Assembly (NCBI RefSeq): GCF_021869535.1
Contig: NW_026262668.1
Coordinates: 69,089,558-69,153,557, forward strand
Direction of reading: 5' to 3'
From: Mytilus californianus
Taxonomy: Eukaryota; Mollusca; Bivalvia; Mytilida; Mytilidae
Length of the DNA stretch: 64,000 nt
This document shows positions 23,661-36,790 of this stretch, one piece after another. The position numbers and the translations under genes are program-made. Positions within the stretch are counted from its first letter, which is position 1. Each line of letters begins with the position of its first letter. Under the pieces are notes generated by a model. That model saw only the letters and a list, made by a program, of their open reading frames with translations, had not been told where the DNA came from and searched no databases.

Positions 23661-23884
23661 AAGTGCACACGCTGAAATGTCTCACCTGCTTTACTAACCA
23701 TGACGGATTTTATGTCGATAGTCCAAAAGATAAAGTTTTGCTACAAGGATCACATAAACTTATCATTATCAATGATCAATGAAAATGAGGTCAAGGGCAG
23801 ATGAACAAAGCCAGACAGACGTGTACATCTTGCAATCAATCCACACACCAAATATAGTTGACCTATTCATTACAGTATACAACA
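23661..23884. other. Spacer
   Basis: Resembles the unit of the degenerate array at 32980-33370 (AATGAGGTCAAGGGCAGATGA, CAGACAGACGTGTACATC). No gene. Confidence 0.45.
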
Positions 23885-24895
23885 AGAGGCTGTCAGAGTG
23901 ACAGCAAACCGGATTGTCCTGCAGAGGTCAAACCCTGAACAGTTGAGCAAGTATGGACACTTCATTTAAGCTTAAAACTGCTCTGAATTTGGATTGTGGT
24001 TGAATATTTGACACAGCATAGGTTTGTGACACAAAATGAATGTGGTCAAAGAACTGAAATATTTGAAATTGGACATTTATTTAATTACCTACTATGGTCC
24101 AATATCCAAAATCTAAGTACATTGTCAGAATCAGCATATCAAAGAACTCCAAAAATTCATTTTTCAATGAAAACAAACAAAAGTTTAATTTAGGACCCTT
24201 TGGACCACAATATAGACCAATTTGATAAAGGAGCTCACAATCCAAAATCTCTCAATACATGGTAAGATTCAGCATTTCAAGGAACCACATAAATTCAATT
24301 TTTGTGAATCAAACAAAGTTTAATTTTGGACCCTGATTTGGACCAACTTGAAAACTGGGCCCAAAAATCTAATTTTAAATACAGGTTTAGATTCAGCATT
24401 TGAAAGAACCCTATATATATTTAATTTAAGTTGAAATGAAACACAATTTAATTTTATCCATATATTTTCTGTGCAAAGGGAAATAACTCAAACTTGATAA
24501 ATAGATATGATTATAATGAATAAAGTGATGACTAAGTTCTATAAAATTAGATTTGATGTAATTTTTCAAATTATAATCAATAGTATGATAACAACAACCA
24601 GTGATGACTAAGTTCTCTTAAATTAGATATGATTTGACACTCAAACATTGTTAAAATCAGCATATCAAAGAACCCAAGAATTCAATTGTTGATTAAACAA
24701 AAGTTTAATTTAGGACCCTTAATTAGTACCTCGATGTGGTATTATCTAACTAATAATGAAAATAAATACAGGTTTAGATTCAGCATTTCAAAGAACCCTA
24801 TATATATTCAATTTATGTTGAAATCAAACACAGTTTAATTTTGGACCCTTATTTGGACCAACTTGAAAACTGGGCCCAAAGTCAGAAATCTAAAT
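23885..24895 (+). repeat. Old R1-type element with its own header
   Basis: Opens AACAAGAGGCTGTCAGAGTG ACAGC (a short hairpin), then CTGCAGAGGTCAAACCCTGA and the header text shared with family F1 (AATTTGGATTGTGG..., TTTGACACAGCATAGG). R1 monomers follow (GATTCAGCAT..., GTTTAATTTTGGACC) at about 24110-24450 and 24640-24890. They are much more diverged than the R1 arrays at 41-52 kb, so this is an older relative. Confidence 0.65.
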
Positions 24896-25319
24896 ATATG
24901 TTTATTAATAGACAATCTAAGCTAAGTTTTAAAAGGAGTTCACCTAATCCAAAAAATATATATAGCATTCAGAAAATTAGTTTTTACAGAATAACAAACA
25001 ATTTACAATTTACCAAAGTAAAGAAAAAAAAATCAAAAAATTTATTTATCATTAATACAATGTCTTTTAAAAGTATATAAAACTTATCTGTAATTATCTT
25101 CAAAATGTCTAATAATAAACAGTAAATTTCTAATTATATTTACTACTATATAGCTTTTAATCATCAACACTTTTCAAATAAATCTGTCACTCAAGATAAG
25201 ACATTAACCATATGTTTAGTAAATTGATTACAGGACTTATAAACAGGTGAAAATTATCTATAAAGGCTTAGTGTAATCAAACTAAATGCATATAAATAAC
25301 AATTTCTGTTCAAAGGAAA
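24896..25319. other. AT-rich spacer between R1 and R3 arrays
   Basis: No gene. AAATGTCTAATAATAAACAG and TTTTCAAATAAATCTGTCAC recur at 32310-32450 on the other side of the R3 arrays, so the two flanks are related. Confidence 0.5.
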
Positions 25320-26985
25320 ATAACTCAATCACAAAAAAGACCCCAGGGGACTCGACTTTTATTTCATTTGATTTATTTTATTGTAATATACAAGAAGAAA
25401 AATGGTTTCACGGTGGAGATCTTGACTGTTTACAAGTTTTCAAAATAAAAAGGGTGTGGGGGTTACCCCAGGGGTCTCACGTTTTATTTCATTTGATTTG
25501 TTTTATTGTCCCATAAAAGATTATATTAGGGTTTAGGGGTGGGGATCTCAACCGTTTACAAGTTTTCAAAAAGAAGAGGATGGGGTTTACCCTCGTGGAC
25601 TTCCCTTAAATATCATTTGATTTGTTTAATTGTCCCATACACGAATATATATGGTTTAGGGGTTGGGATCTCAACCGTTTACAATTTCTCAAGCAGAAGG
25701 GGGTGGGGGTTACCCAAATAGACTTCCCCTATATTTCATTTGATTTGTTTTATTGTCCCATTCAAGAATATATATGGTTTAGGGGTGGGGATCTAAACCG
25801 TTTACAAGTTATCAAAAAGAAGGGGGGTCGGGGGTGACCCCATGGAATGGACTTCCCCTATATTTTATTTGATTTGTTTTATTGCATACAAGAATATATA
25901 TGGTTTAGGGGTGGGGATCTCAACTGTTTACCAGTTCTAAAACAGGAGGGGGTGGGGGTGACCCCAGGGGACTCACCTTTTATTTTTTTTATTGTCCCAT
26001 ACAAGAATATATATAGTTTCAGGGTGTGGATCTTGACTGTTTACAAGTTTTCAAAAAGAAAGGGGGTGGGGGTGACCCCATGGACTTCCCCTATATTTCA
26101 TTTGATTTGTGTTATTGTCCCATACAAGAATATATATGGTTTAGGGGTGGGGATCTCGACCGTTTACAAGTTCTTAAACAGGAGGGGGTGGGGGTGACCC
26201 CAGGGGACTCACCTTGTATTTCATTTGATTTGTTTTATTGTCCCATACAAGAATATATATGGTTTCAGGGTTAAGATTTTGACCGTTTACAAGTTTTCAA
26301 AAAAAGGGGGGTGGGGGTGACCCCAGGGGACTCCCCCTCAATTTCATTTGATTTGTTTTATTGTCCCATTCAAGAATATATATGGTGTAGGTGTGGGGAT
26401 CTCGACTGTTTACAAGTTATCAAAAAGAAGGGGGTGGGGTGACCCCCATGGACTTCCCCTATATATCATTTGGTTTGTTTTATTGTCCCATTCAAGAATA
26501 TATATGGTTTAGGGGTGGGGATCTCAACGGTTTACAAGTTCTTAAACAGGATGGGGAAGGGTGACCCAAGGGGACTCACCTTTTATTTCATTTGATTTGT
26601 TTCGTTGTCCCATACAACAATATATATGGTTTCGGGGTGGGGATCTTGACCGTTTACAAGTTTTCTAAAAGAAGGGGGGTGGGGTGACCCCCATGGACTT
26701 CCCCTATATTTCATTTGATTTGTGTTATTGTCCTGTACAAGAATATATATGGTTTAGGGGTGGGGATCTCGACCGTTTACAAGTTCTCAAACAGGAGGGG
26801 GTGGGGTGACCTCAGGGGACTCGCCTTTTATTTCATTTGATTTGTTTTGTTGTCACATAGAAGAATATATATGGTTTCAGGGTTGGGATCTTGACCGTTT
26901 TCAAGTTATCCAAAAGAAGGGGATGGTAGTTACCCCAATGGACTTCCCCTATATTTCATTTGATTTGTTTTATTGTCCCATAGAG
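25320..26985 (+). repeat. R3 tandem array, 123-bp unit, left block (about 13 units)
   Basis: The recurrent core is CATTTGATTTGTTTTATTGT, then AAGAATATATATGGTTT, GGGGATCTCGACCGTTTAC, a G-rich stretch and GACTTCCCC or GACTCACC. AAGAATATATATGG recurs at about 25643, 25766, 25892, 26004, 26128, 26251, 26374, 26495, 26618, 26741 and 26863: about 123 bp, or 41 codons. The multiple of three explains the long open frames; I do not regard them as genes. Confidence 0.9.
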
Positions 26986-27078
26986 AACGAAAACCAATTT
27001 TGGGACATACAGCATACGTTCTTACAGACAGACAAGTGTAAAACTTAATGCCCCCTCAACTACAGCGGAGGCATAAAA
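26982..27078 (+). mobile_element. Family F2 3' end closing the R3 array
   Basis: Immediately after the last R3 unit come GAGAACGAAAACCAATTTTG, GGGACATACAG, then AACTTAATGCC ... GGCATAAAA, a hairpin end nearly the same as 37060-37148. The R3 array therefore seems to be the core of an F2-type element; its 5' end is not identified. Confidence 0.6.
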
Positions 27079-27585
27079 GGGTGGCAAACTGATTTGCCAA
27101 ACTGAAGGACAAACAGACAGAGAGACAGACAGACAGACACACAGCCTACCAAAAAAGTTTCAAACAATTTACCAATGATATTTCGCCAATAACTCAAATT
27201 TATTTCCATGAACCAATAACAAAACACCAAGATAATTCTCTAAAATTAGATATGACTTAACCACTCATAAATCTCTAAAATTAGATATGATTTTATATCT
27301 ATCAATTAAACACATCACTTTTCAAAACAAATAACTCAAACTTATTTCCATCAACCAGTAAAAAACAAGCAAAATACTTCTCTAAAATCAGATATGATGT
27401 TATATCTATTTCCATATTATAATCAAATTTAATTAATAGTTGCTAATATTGTTTCTTTCATGTGTCAAAAAATAATACAGATCTGCAACTTATCTATCAA
27501 TGTCAAAAACTTTATCTCATAATAAAAATAGATTATTATCTAATTAAAAACAAGTTTAGATTCAGCACTTAAAGAACCCTATATA
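27079..27585. repeat. GACA microsatellite and degenerate repeats
   Basis: A (GACA)n-like run lies at about 27117-27142. Beyond it, TCTAAAATTAGATATGA recurs several times, also seen at 24540-24640. An R1 monomer begins at about 27552 and is cut at 27585 by the inserted TIR element. Confidence 0.6.
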
Positions 27586-29114
27586 CAGTGGCGTAGCTTG
27601 CCTTCTGTTATAACTGAGGCAGGGGGTCTGGGGGCGCAGCCCCCCAGAAGCTGTTGAAGTTTTGCAATTTGAAAAAAAAGAATCCATTAAAAATAAAAGC
27701 AGTAACAGTTGTTTTATTTTACTTCATCATAATAATACTACAGATTTTTGAGTTGATTACTGGTACCTACAACATTTTCAATGTTCGGATGACTACATAA
27801 ATGTTCTCAATAACATTTACCACTTTTTTCAAATTGAATCCTTCCAGTGAACGTCCCAGATTTTAAATTCTTTACGAATAAAAGGATATGGGTATGGGGT
27901 TTATTTTAATGACACAGCAAGTCAACAATACAGCTGAGAATCCTCAACGAAACCATATCAACTGATTTACAGAATAGTGGACTTAACAACAAGATTCAAA
28001 ATGTGCGCTTTGCAATGCAGATATATGCTCTTGATTGGATTTGCTGTAAGCGGGTTTTAATGCCAGAAACATTACCAGACATCACGCCTGCAGCATTTCT
28101 TAATTAACTAGGAAATAAACACATGCTACATGTAAAATGCACCACGGCACTTTTATTGGTTGTGTTTTGTCCTGATATTTTTTGGATGGTCTTCAAATTC
28201 TTATACGGTTTTGAACTTTTTCTCATTGTAAAAATCACAACCGGTGATTATTTAATTATTTAAAATTCCCTGCTAGTGAAAAAACTATAAATTTTAAATA
28301 GTGATAACAAGGATTTGTATAGTAAGACACTATACTATACAAATCCTTGGTGAGAATAAAACTTTAGAACAACATAGCAAATTATTTTCTGTGCATGTTG
28401 ATTAATATTAGTAATTTTTATTTCAATTGGTATCAAAGTTTAATGAAACTCAATGTACATAGCTGAAGTATTACACGTCGGGGGAAATGTCAACACACAA
28501 CGAAATTTCAATTTTAGACGTTACCAATTATATATGAGGGTTGGTATGGGCGTCCTCAAATATTTATTTTTAATTCTTTTTGTCCATAATGTGATTTTCC
28601 TTTCTTTTATACTTATCACCATTCAAATCTCTATTCTTTTAAGTTTAAATCAATTTCAGGATATTTTTCTGTATTCTGTAAACCTCACCCAGACCCTCAT
28701 ATACTAGAAATTATTCTTGCAAAAAAATAATAATTTACCTGAATGGTCAAGTGATTCGATCGGAGAAGGCTTGTGAGTTGGGTAATCATCTATTCTACTG
28801 ATTTTGCTTGGGGTAGGATTATATAGATGTGCCAGCTTCAATTGTGTCGATTTCTTTGACTTCGACATATTGAGATTACTGAAACTATCGCAAAGGGATC
28901 GGGATTTCCAATTAGAGGAGGAAAATGTTTCCATAAGTCTTGAACTCGCAAAGGGTATGAATCAATAACGGCAAAAAGACGATACAAGTCGGTACCTTAA
29001 CGTTTAGTAGCGAGTCTGCTGCTGTGAAAATTGTTTAAAAGAAAAGTTGTTTTTTATTATTTTTTTTTTACCGAGGGAACTGCCTCGGTTGCCTCAACTT
29101 AAGCTACGCCAATG
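27586..29114. mobile_element. TIR element of 1.5 kb, CAGTGGCGTAGC ends, in an R1 monomer
   Basis: The left end CAGTGGCGTAGCTTGC and the right end (reverse complement CATTGGCGTAGCTTAAG) are inverted repeats that both continue to a GAGGCAG stretch. ATATA flanks both sides, and removing the element plus one ATATA restores the R1 text seen intact at about 24407. The insertion point and 5-bp duplication are therefore exact. An 84-codon frame (28453-28707, +) and a 76-codon frame (28704-28934, -) lie inside; I recognise no transposase domain in either. Confidence 0.85.
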
Positions 29115-29390
29115 ATATATATTTAATTTATGTTCAAATATAACACACACAAACTGATTAATTTTTCCAGTGGACCTGCCCTTTATTTAATATGATTTGT
29201 TTATTTGTCCCATACAAGGATATATATGGTTAAGGGGCGGGGATCTCGACCATTTACAAGTTCTTAAACAGGAAGAAGGTGGGAATGACCCCAAGGAACT
29301 CACCTTTTATTTCATTTCATTTGTTTTATTGTAACATACAAGAATATATATGGTTTCACGGTGGGGATCTTAACCGTTTACAAGTTTTCA
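29115..29390 (+). repeat. R1 monomer remainder and R3 array, middle block
   Basis: 29115-29165 completes the interrupted R1 monomer. From about 29170 there are roughly two diverged R3 units, ending at CAAGTTTTCA where the F1 copy is inserted. Confidence 0.75.
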
Positions 29391-30685
29391 ATAAAATGCT
29401 CCGCTGGGGCGCAGCTTGATACGACTGCAGAGGTCGAACCCTGAACAGTTGGGGCAAGTATGGACACAACATTCAAGCTTGATACAGCACTGAATTTGGA
29501 TTGTAATTAAATATTTGACACAGCATAGGTTTCTGACACAGGATGAATGTGGTCCAAGAACCTAAAAAATTTTAATTTACCTATTCAAACCATATCATTA
29601 TTATTTGCTTTTATATATAAATCAGAAATAACCAATTTAAAATGGAAAATTTTAAAGAAAAAAAAGGACCCCCCCCCCTCAATTTTTGGACCCCCTTATG
29701 ATTCATCAACCACAAACTCAATCCCAGCCTTCCCTTTGTGGAATGGTACCTTGCAGTACAATTTCAGAGAGATCCATACATTGAACACAAGTTTTTGTCT
29801 GGAAACTGAGAAAATGCTTGTTTTTTGGCCCCTTTTTGGCCCCAAATTCCTAAACGTTTAAGGCAATTACCCCCAAACTCAAACCCAGCTTTCCCTTTGT
29901 GATATGAAACCTTGTAGAACAATTTCATAAAGATCCATACACTTACACACAAGCTATTGTCCTGAAACTAGAAAAATGCTTGTTTTTTTGCCCCTTTTTG
30001 GCCCCAAATTCCTAAACGTTTAGGGCAACTACCCCCAAACTCAAACCCAGCTTTCCCTTTGAGATATGGAACCTTGTAGTACAATTTCATAAGGATCCAT
30101 ACACTTATACACAAGTTATTGTCCTGAAACTAGAAAAATGCTTGGTTTTTTGCCCCTTTATGGCCCTTAATTCCTAAAATTTTGAGGCAATTACCCCCAA
30201 AATCAATCCCAGCCTTCCCTTTGTGGTATGGTACCTTGCAGTACAATTTCAGAAAGATCCATACACTTACACACAAGTTATTGTCATGAAACTAGAAAAA
30301 TACTTATTTTTTGCCCCTTTTTGGCACCTAATTCCTAAAATTTGGAGGCAATTACCCTAAAATCAATCCCAGCATTCCCTTTGTGATATGGAACCTTGTG
30401 GTACAATGTCAGCGAGATCCATACACTTACACACAAGTTATTGTCATGAAACTAGAAAAATGCTAGTTTTTGCCCCTTTTTGGCCCCTAATTCCTTAACT
30501 GTTGGTTCCATAACCCCCAAAATCAATCCCAACCTTCCTTTTGTGGTATTGAACCTTATGGTAAAATTTCATAGAGATCCATTCACTTAAACTAAAGTTG
30601 GAGTGCGAAAACCAATGTGTCTTCGGACGACGACGACGCCAACGTCATACCAATATACGACCGCAATTTTTTTTTGCGGTCGTAT
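29391..30685 (+). mobile_element. Family F1 Helentron-like element, copy 1 (internally deleted)
   Basis: Starts ATAAAATGCTCCGCTGGG, then GATACGACTGCAGAGG and AACCCTGAACAGTTGGGG. It has lost the R1 array and the 39-bp minisatellite, and goes from the A/C tract (about 29655-29680) to five or so R2 units of about 161 bp. It then has a GAC run (30625-30640) and ends in the hairpin ATACGACCGCA / TGCGGTCGTAT (30655-30685). The R3 text on either side (ACAAGTTTTCA | AAAA...GGGG) joins up when the element is removed. Non-coding. Confidence 0.85.
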
Positions 30686-32270
30686 AAAAAAAAGGAGAGT
30701 AGGGGTTACCCCAGGGGACCTCCCCTAAATTTAATTTGCTTTCTTTTATTGTCCCATACAAGAATATTTATGGTTTAGGGGTGGGGATCTCAACCGTTTA
30801 CAAGTTTTCAATAAGAAGGGGGTAGGGTTTACCCCCGTGGACTTCCCCTATATTTCATTTGATTTGATATCTTGTCCCATACAAGAATATGTATATCTGG
30901 TTGGGAATCTTGACCGTTTACAAGTTATCAAAAAAGGGGGGGATAGGGGTTACCCTAATGGACTTCCCCTATATTTCATTTGATTAGTTTTATTGTCCCA
31001 TACAAGAATATATATGGTTTAGGGGTGGGGATCTCTACCGTTTACAAGTTCTTAAACAGAAAGAAGGTGGGGATGACCCAAGGGGACTTGACTTTTATTT
31101 CATTTGATTTCAGGATGGGGATCTTGACTGTTTACAAGTTTTCAAAAAAAAGGGGTGGGGGTTACCCCAGGGGACTTCCGTTAAATTTCATTTGATTTGT
31201 TTTATTGTCCCATACAAGAATATATATGGTTTAGGGGTGGGGATATCAACCGTTTACAAGTTTTCAAAAAGAAGGGGTTGGGATTTACCCTCGTGCACTT
31301 CATCTATATTTCATTTGATTTGATATATTGTCCCAAACAAGAATATATATGGTTTCTGGGTGGGAATCTTGACCGTTTACAAGCTATCAAAAAGAAGGGG
31401 GTGAGGGTTACCATAATGGACTTCCCCTATATTGCATTTGATTTGTTTTATTGTCCCATGCAAGAATATATATGGTTTAGGGGTGGGGGATCTCAACCAT
31501 TTACAAGTTCTTAAACATGAAAAAGATGAGGGTGACCCCAGGGGACTCGACTTTTATTTCATTTGATTTGTTTTATTGTAATATACAAGAAGAAAAATGG
31601 TTTCAGGGTGGGGATCTTACTGTTTACAAGTTTAAAAAAAAGGGGTTGGGAGTTACCCCAGGGGACATCCCCTAAATTTCATTTTATTTGTTTTATTGTC
31701 CCCAAAAAGATTATATATAGTTTAGGGGTGGGGATCTCAACCGTTTACAAGTTTTCAAAAAGAAGGGGGTGGGGTTTACCCTCGTGGACTTCCCCTAAAC
31801 TTTATTTGATTTGTCATATTGTCAAATACAAGAATAAATATGGTTTAGGGGTGGGGATCTCAACCGTTTACAATTTCTCAAACAGAAGGGGGAGGGGGGT
31901 CACCACAATGGACTTCCCCTATATTTCATTTGATTTCTTTTATTGTCCCATACAAAAATATATATGGTTTAGGGGTGGGGATCTCGACCGTTTACAAGTT
32001 CTCAAACATACACGCTGGGGGTGACCCCAGGGGACTCACCTTTTATTTCATTTGATTTGTAACATACAAGAATATATATGGTTTCAGGGTGGGGAGCTTG
32101 CACATTTACAAGTTTTCAAAAAAAAGGAGGGTAGGTGTGAACCCGAGGACTATCCCAATATTTCATTTGATTTGTTTTATTGTCCCATACAAGAATATAT
32201 ATGGTTTAGGAGTAGGGATCTCGACCGTTTACAAGATAAAAGCACATTATCAAATTGAAGGGGGGTAGGG
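30686..32270 (+). repeat. R3 tandem array, right block (about 13 units)
   Basis: Same 123-bp unit as 25320-26985, continuing directly from the unit interrupted by F1 copy 1. Later units carry small indels. It ends in a degenerate unit near 32250. Confidence 0.88.
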
Positions 32271-32979
32271 GTAAGAATATATATGATTAACGGACACTTA
32301 ATTATCTAAAAAATGTCTAATAATGAACAGTAAATTCCAAACTTCATTTATACAGTAATACTAGTAAGTTTCAAACTTTATATATACACTCCTATAGATC
32401 TTATCAGAAAACAGAAAATTTTCAAATAAATCTGTCACTCCAATGATTATCATATGCTAAAAAATTTCCAAGATCTAATTAATAATGAAAATAAATCATT
32501 ATCATATGCTAAAATATTTCTAATATCTAATTGAACAGAAGTATGGTTGTTTAACATAGTACTCTAACATAATTAATAATGTAATAATCTTCAAAATGTC
32601 TAATGATATAGCTTATAATCATTACCACTTAGGAAATAGATAATTTTCAAATAAATCTGTCATTCCAATTTTTATTCTGAGATAAGACAAATCATATAAT
32701 GATAACAAGAGTAAAATATATAAAAAATATCTACTTTTGGATATTAAAAATGGCGATAACTCACAAAAGAGATACACCAAAGTCTTGAAAATTTATACAG
32801 ACCTTTATTAAGTCCCAGGAAACAACACATTTAAATTTGAAAAAAAATTGTTAAAGCGTTTTCTTGTTATTCTGCTAACAAGCTTTTTGGCAGCCGCCGT
32901 AGATCCCCAAAGCCGCCCGCCGTATGTCACCATTTTAATAACCGATATTTCCTTCGAAAATCCGGTTAATAAACAGACC
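32271..32979. other. AT-rich spacer
   Basis: No gene. Contains blocks shared with 25100-25200 (AAATGTCTAATAATGAACAG, TTCAAATAAATCTGTCA). Confidence 0.5.
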
Positions 32980-33542
32980 AAACCATGAAAACATAATATT
33001 GACCAATGAACCAGTTGGACATGTACATCTTACAATCATGCCAAGCATTATAAAAGTTGACCTATTGCTTATAGTATCTAAGAAACACTTTACAAGGAAA
33101 CTTAACATTCACCAACAAACCAAGAAAATATAGTCAAGGTCAGATGAAACCTGCCAGACAGACTTGTACACCTGATATCATTCAATTCACCCAATAAAGT
33201 TGACCATTTGCTTATAAAAGATCTAACTACTGAAACTTACATTGACAAATGAACCGTGAAAATGAGGCCAAGGAAATGTGATACCTGCCAAACAGACATA
33301 TACACCTTACAATCATTCCATGCAACAAATATGTTGATCTATTGCTCAACACAGAGATATGTCTCACCTTTTCGTTATTTTGTTAGTAAAATGCAAATGT
33401 TGGAAGTTAATATAGCAATACTTTAACATGCAAGTAATGCAAAATATTCAAAGTCAATGAACCATGACTGAAGGTACAGGGCCAAACAATCTCCATGGAA
33501 ATGAACTAGGCCAATGGTAATACAACTGCATGCCAAATATCA
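32980..33542. repeat. Degenerate tandem array (about 140-160 bp unit), left part
   Basis: Recurring themes: ACCAATGAACC, ATGAGGTCAAGG, CTGCCAGACAGAC, TGTACA, TTACAATCATTCCA, AGTTGACCTATTGCTTATA. The unit is diverged. The array is interrupted at CCAAATATCA by F1 copy 2 and resumes at 35321. Confidence 0.7.
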
Positions 33543-35320
33543 ATAAAATGCTCCGCAGGGCGCAGCTTGATACGACCGCAGAGGTCGAACCCTGAACAGT
33601 TGGGGCAAGTATGGACACAACATTCAAGCTTGATACAGCTCTGAATTTGGATTGTGATTAAATATTTGACACAGCATAGCTTTCTGACACAGAATGAATG
33701 TGGTCTAAGAACTTAAATATTTTAAATTGGACATTCACCTATTATGGTCCAATATCCAAAATCTAAATACATGGTTAGATTCAGAATATCAAAGAACCCC
33801 AAGAATTCAATTTTTGAACAAATCAAACAAAGTTTAATTTTGGACCCCGATTTGGACCAACTTGAAAACTGGGCCCATAATCAAAAATCTAAATACATGT
33901 TTAGATTCAGCATATCAAAGAACCCTAAAAATTCAATTTTTGTTAAAATCAAACTAAGTTTAATTTTGGACCCTTTGGACCTTAATGTAGACCAATTTGA
34001 AAACGGAACCAAAAATTAAGAATCTAAATACACGGTTAGATTGGGCATATCAAACAACCCCAATAATTCAATTTTTGATGAAATCAAACAAAGTTAAATT
34101 TTGGACCCTTTGGAATTCAATGTGAACCAATTAAAAAACGGGTCCCAAAATCCAAAAACTTAATACACAGTTAGATTCAGCATATTAAAGAACCCCAAGA
34201 ATTCAAGAATAAAACCCCATTGAAATTGATCAAGAAATAAGCAATTTATACGAAGTATCTTCTTTTGCACAATACTGTGCAATTGAATATTTCTTGCTAT
34301 TGTGCAATACTGTACAATTGACAATTTCTTGCTATTGCGCAATATTGTGCTATTGGATATTTCTTGCTATTGCGCAATACTGTGCAATTGAAGATTTCTT
34401 GCTATTGCGCAATACTGTGCAATTGAAGATTTCTTGCTATTGTGCAATACTGTGCTATTGAAAATTTCTTGCTATTGCACAATACTTATTATATAATAAT
34501 TTACACATCCTGTTTGGTGTGTATCTCCTACCATATCATTATTATTTGCTTTTAAATATAAATCAGAAATAACCAACTTAAAATGGAAAATTTTAAAAAG
34601 AAAAAAAAAAGGAAAAAAAGAAAAGAAAAAAAATCCCCCCCCCCCAAATTTTTTGAACCCCCTTATGATTCATCACCCCCAAACTCAATCCCAGCCTTCC
34701 CTTTGTGGTATGGTACCTTGCAGTACAATTTCAGAGAGATCCATACACTTGAACACAAGTTATTGTCTGGAAACTAGAAAAATGCTTATTTTTGGCCCCT
34801 TTTTGGCCCCCAATTCCTAAACGTTTCGGGCAATTACCCCCAAACTCAATTCCAGCTTTCCCTTTGTGATATGGAACCTTGTAGTACAATTTCAGAAATA
34901 TCCAAACACTTACACACAAGTTATTGTCATGAAACTAGAAAAATGCTTGTTTTTTGCCCCTTTTTTGGACCATTATTCCTAAAATTTGGAGGCAATTACC
35001 CCCAAAATCAATTACAGCCTTCCCTTTGTGATATGGAACCTTGTGGTACAATGTCAGAGAGATCCATACACTTACACACAAGTTATTGTCTGGAAGTTAC
35101 AAAAATGCTTATTTTTGGCCCCTTTTACCTTAACTGTTGGTACCATAACCCCCAAAATCAATCCCAGCCTTCCTTTCGTGGTATTGAACCTTATGGTAAA
35201 ATTTCATGGAGATCCATTCACTTAAACTAAAGTTAGAGTGCGAAAACCAATGTGTCTTCGGACGACGCCAACGTCATACCAATATACGACCAAAAATTTT
35301 TTAATTTTTGCGGTCGTATA
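33543..35320 (+). mobile_element. Family F1 Helentron-like element, copy 2 (complete, 1.78 kb)
   Basis: Header ATAAAATGCTCCGCAGGG with GATACGACCGCAGAGG; about four R1 monomers (33740-34190); the 39-bp minisatellite (34240-34490; CTTGCTATTGCGCAATACTG); A/C tract (34590-34650); about three R2 units (34670-35225); GACGACG (35260-35268); hairpin TATACGACC...GGTCGTATA (35283-35320). The host array text on both sides matches a nearby intact copy (CCAAATATCATTG then ACCTACCACT at 35473), which locates the insertion. Confidence 0.88.
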
Positions 35321-36250
35321 ACCTACCACTGGTGGTTCCCCATAAACTGACCTAATCACAAATTAATACATGTAAACTAAGGAAAAGTTTTAATGTCAAT
35401 AGACCATGATTGAGGAGGCGGGGCCAAATAATCTCCATGGAAATGAGATGTGCCACTGCTAATACAACTTCATACCAAATATCATTGACCTACCACTAGT
35501 GGTTCCCCATAAAATGACCTAAACACAAACTTGTATATTTTCTACGCCGCTGCCAGAAACAACATACCTATATCTCACTTTTTAATTCTGTCATGGCAAG
35601 ACAAAAACTTTAAATTGTCCAATGATTCATGAAGAAAAGGTCACGGTTAGATGAACCCTGCAAGATGGACATGTACATTCCATACACTAAATACAGGTGC
35701 TATTTTGTTTATAGTATCTGAGAAAGACCAATGAACCATGCAAATGAGGTCAAGGTTAAGTAAAACCTGCAAATCTGATATGCTATCCTTACAATCATTC
35801 CATATACAAAATATAGTTGTCCTTTTGCTTATAATTTTTGAAATATAGACGACCATGAAATCAGAAGTATCACGTAATCTTCACATTTTCAATTATACAT
35901 GTAAATGAGGTCAAGGTCAGATGAAACCTTTCAATAATTCAACACAAGCAATAGGTTGGCATATTGCTTATAGTATCTGATATGCGGACTTTACCATAGA
36001 ACTCCATGAAATGAGGTCAAGGTAGGACAATCCCTGTCTGACAGACATGTAGACCATGCAAGGATTCCATGTACCAAATATAGTTATCCTATTACTCATA
36101 AGTGAGTATTTCACATGACAAAACACTTAAATCTTTTTTCCAAGCAGACGCTGAACCGTGAGAATGAGGTCAAGGATAATGAACACAAGAGACTGGAACT
36201 TTGTAACATAGATATCAGCATGCAGGTCTTCTAGCTTCTGAAATATAAAG
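35321..36250. repeat. Degenerate tandem array, right part
   Basis: Continues the array interrupted at 33543: CCTACCACTGGTGGTTCCCC and CCTACCACTAGTGGTTCCCC, then several diverged units with AATGAGGTCAAGG and TATTGCTTATAGTATCTGA. Confidence 0.65.
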
Positions 36251-36790
36251 CTTTAAACAGTGTATGACACCACCACTGGATAGTAATCTGTCTCTCTTGC
36301 ACTCTGCAGGCAGACAAAAGTGTGAATTCACAGAAATTGAATCTGCTGTTTTTACTCTACAGAAAACCTAAGTAAAAATGAGAAATACAAAACATATAGA
36401 TATTTCTTCCAATCATTTCTTATTTAATTTACATAGCCACTCAACACCCAACCAAGAACAAATCACTAAAATCTCAACAGCATTATATACCAAAGCTATA
36501 GAAGAATTGAAAACTTATCCTTGTAATGGAATTCTCACTCTATTTCCACGATTCATCATACTTTTTACGATAAGAGCTCTTCATTATCTTAACGCAAACT
36601 CTTATTTTTGTGCATATTCCAAAGGCTTTGTCACTTCACACACCAATTTGCTAATGTTCTACCCTATTGGAGTTTAAATTTAACTTGCCAAAACTTAATA
36701 ATAGCAAAATTCAAATTGTCTGCAAACAGGGAGTGGTTATCTAAAATAGATGGGGAATGTGTCCCATTATGCCTTGCTTGCATACATTAT
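36251..36790. other. Non-genic stretch
   Basis: A 99-codon open frame at 36378-36677 shows no family resemblance and I do not call it. Nothing else was recognised. Confidence 0.5.

Noticed and set aside
28704-28934. Possible transposase N-terminus (76 codons, minus) in the 1.5-kb TIR element
   Set aside because: Ser-rich, with no recognisable zinc finger or catalytic motif; kept only as a note in the element entry.
25286-32258. Open frames with repeating FDLFYCPIQEYIWFRGGD text in the R3 arrays
   Set aside because: A 123-bp unit equals 41 codons; openness follows from the period. Frames shift from unit to unit and several are interrupted.
36378-36677. 99-codon open frame on the plus strand
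   Set aside because: No domain, no splice context, AT-rich composition like the surroundings.
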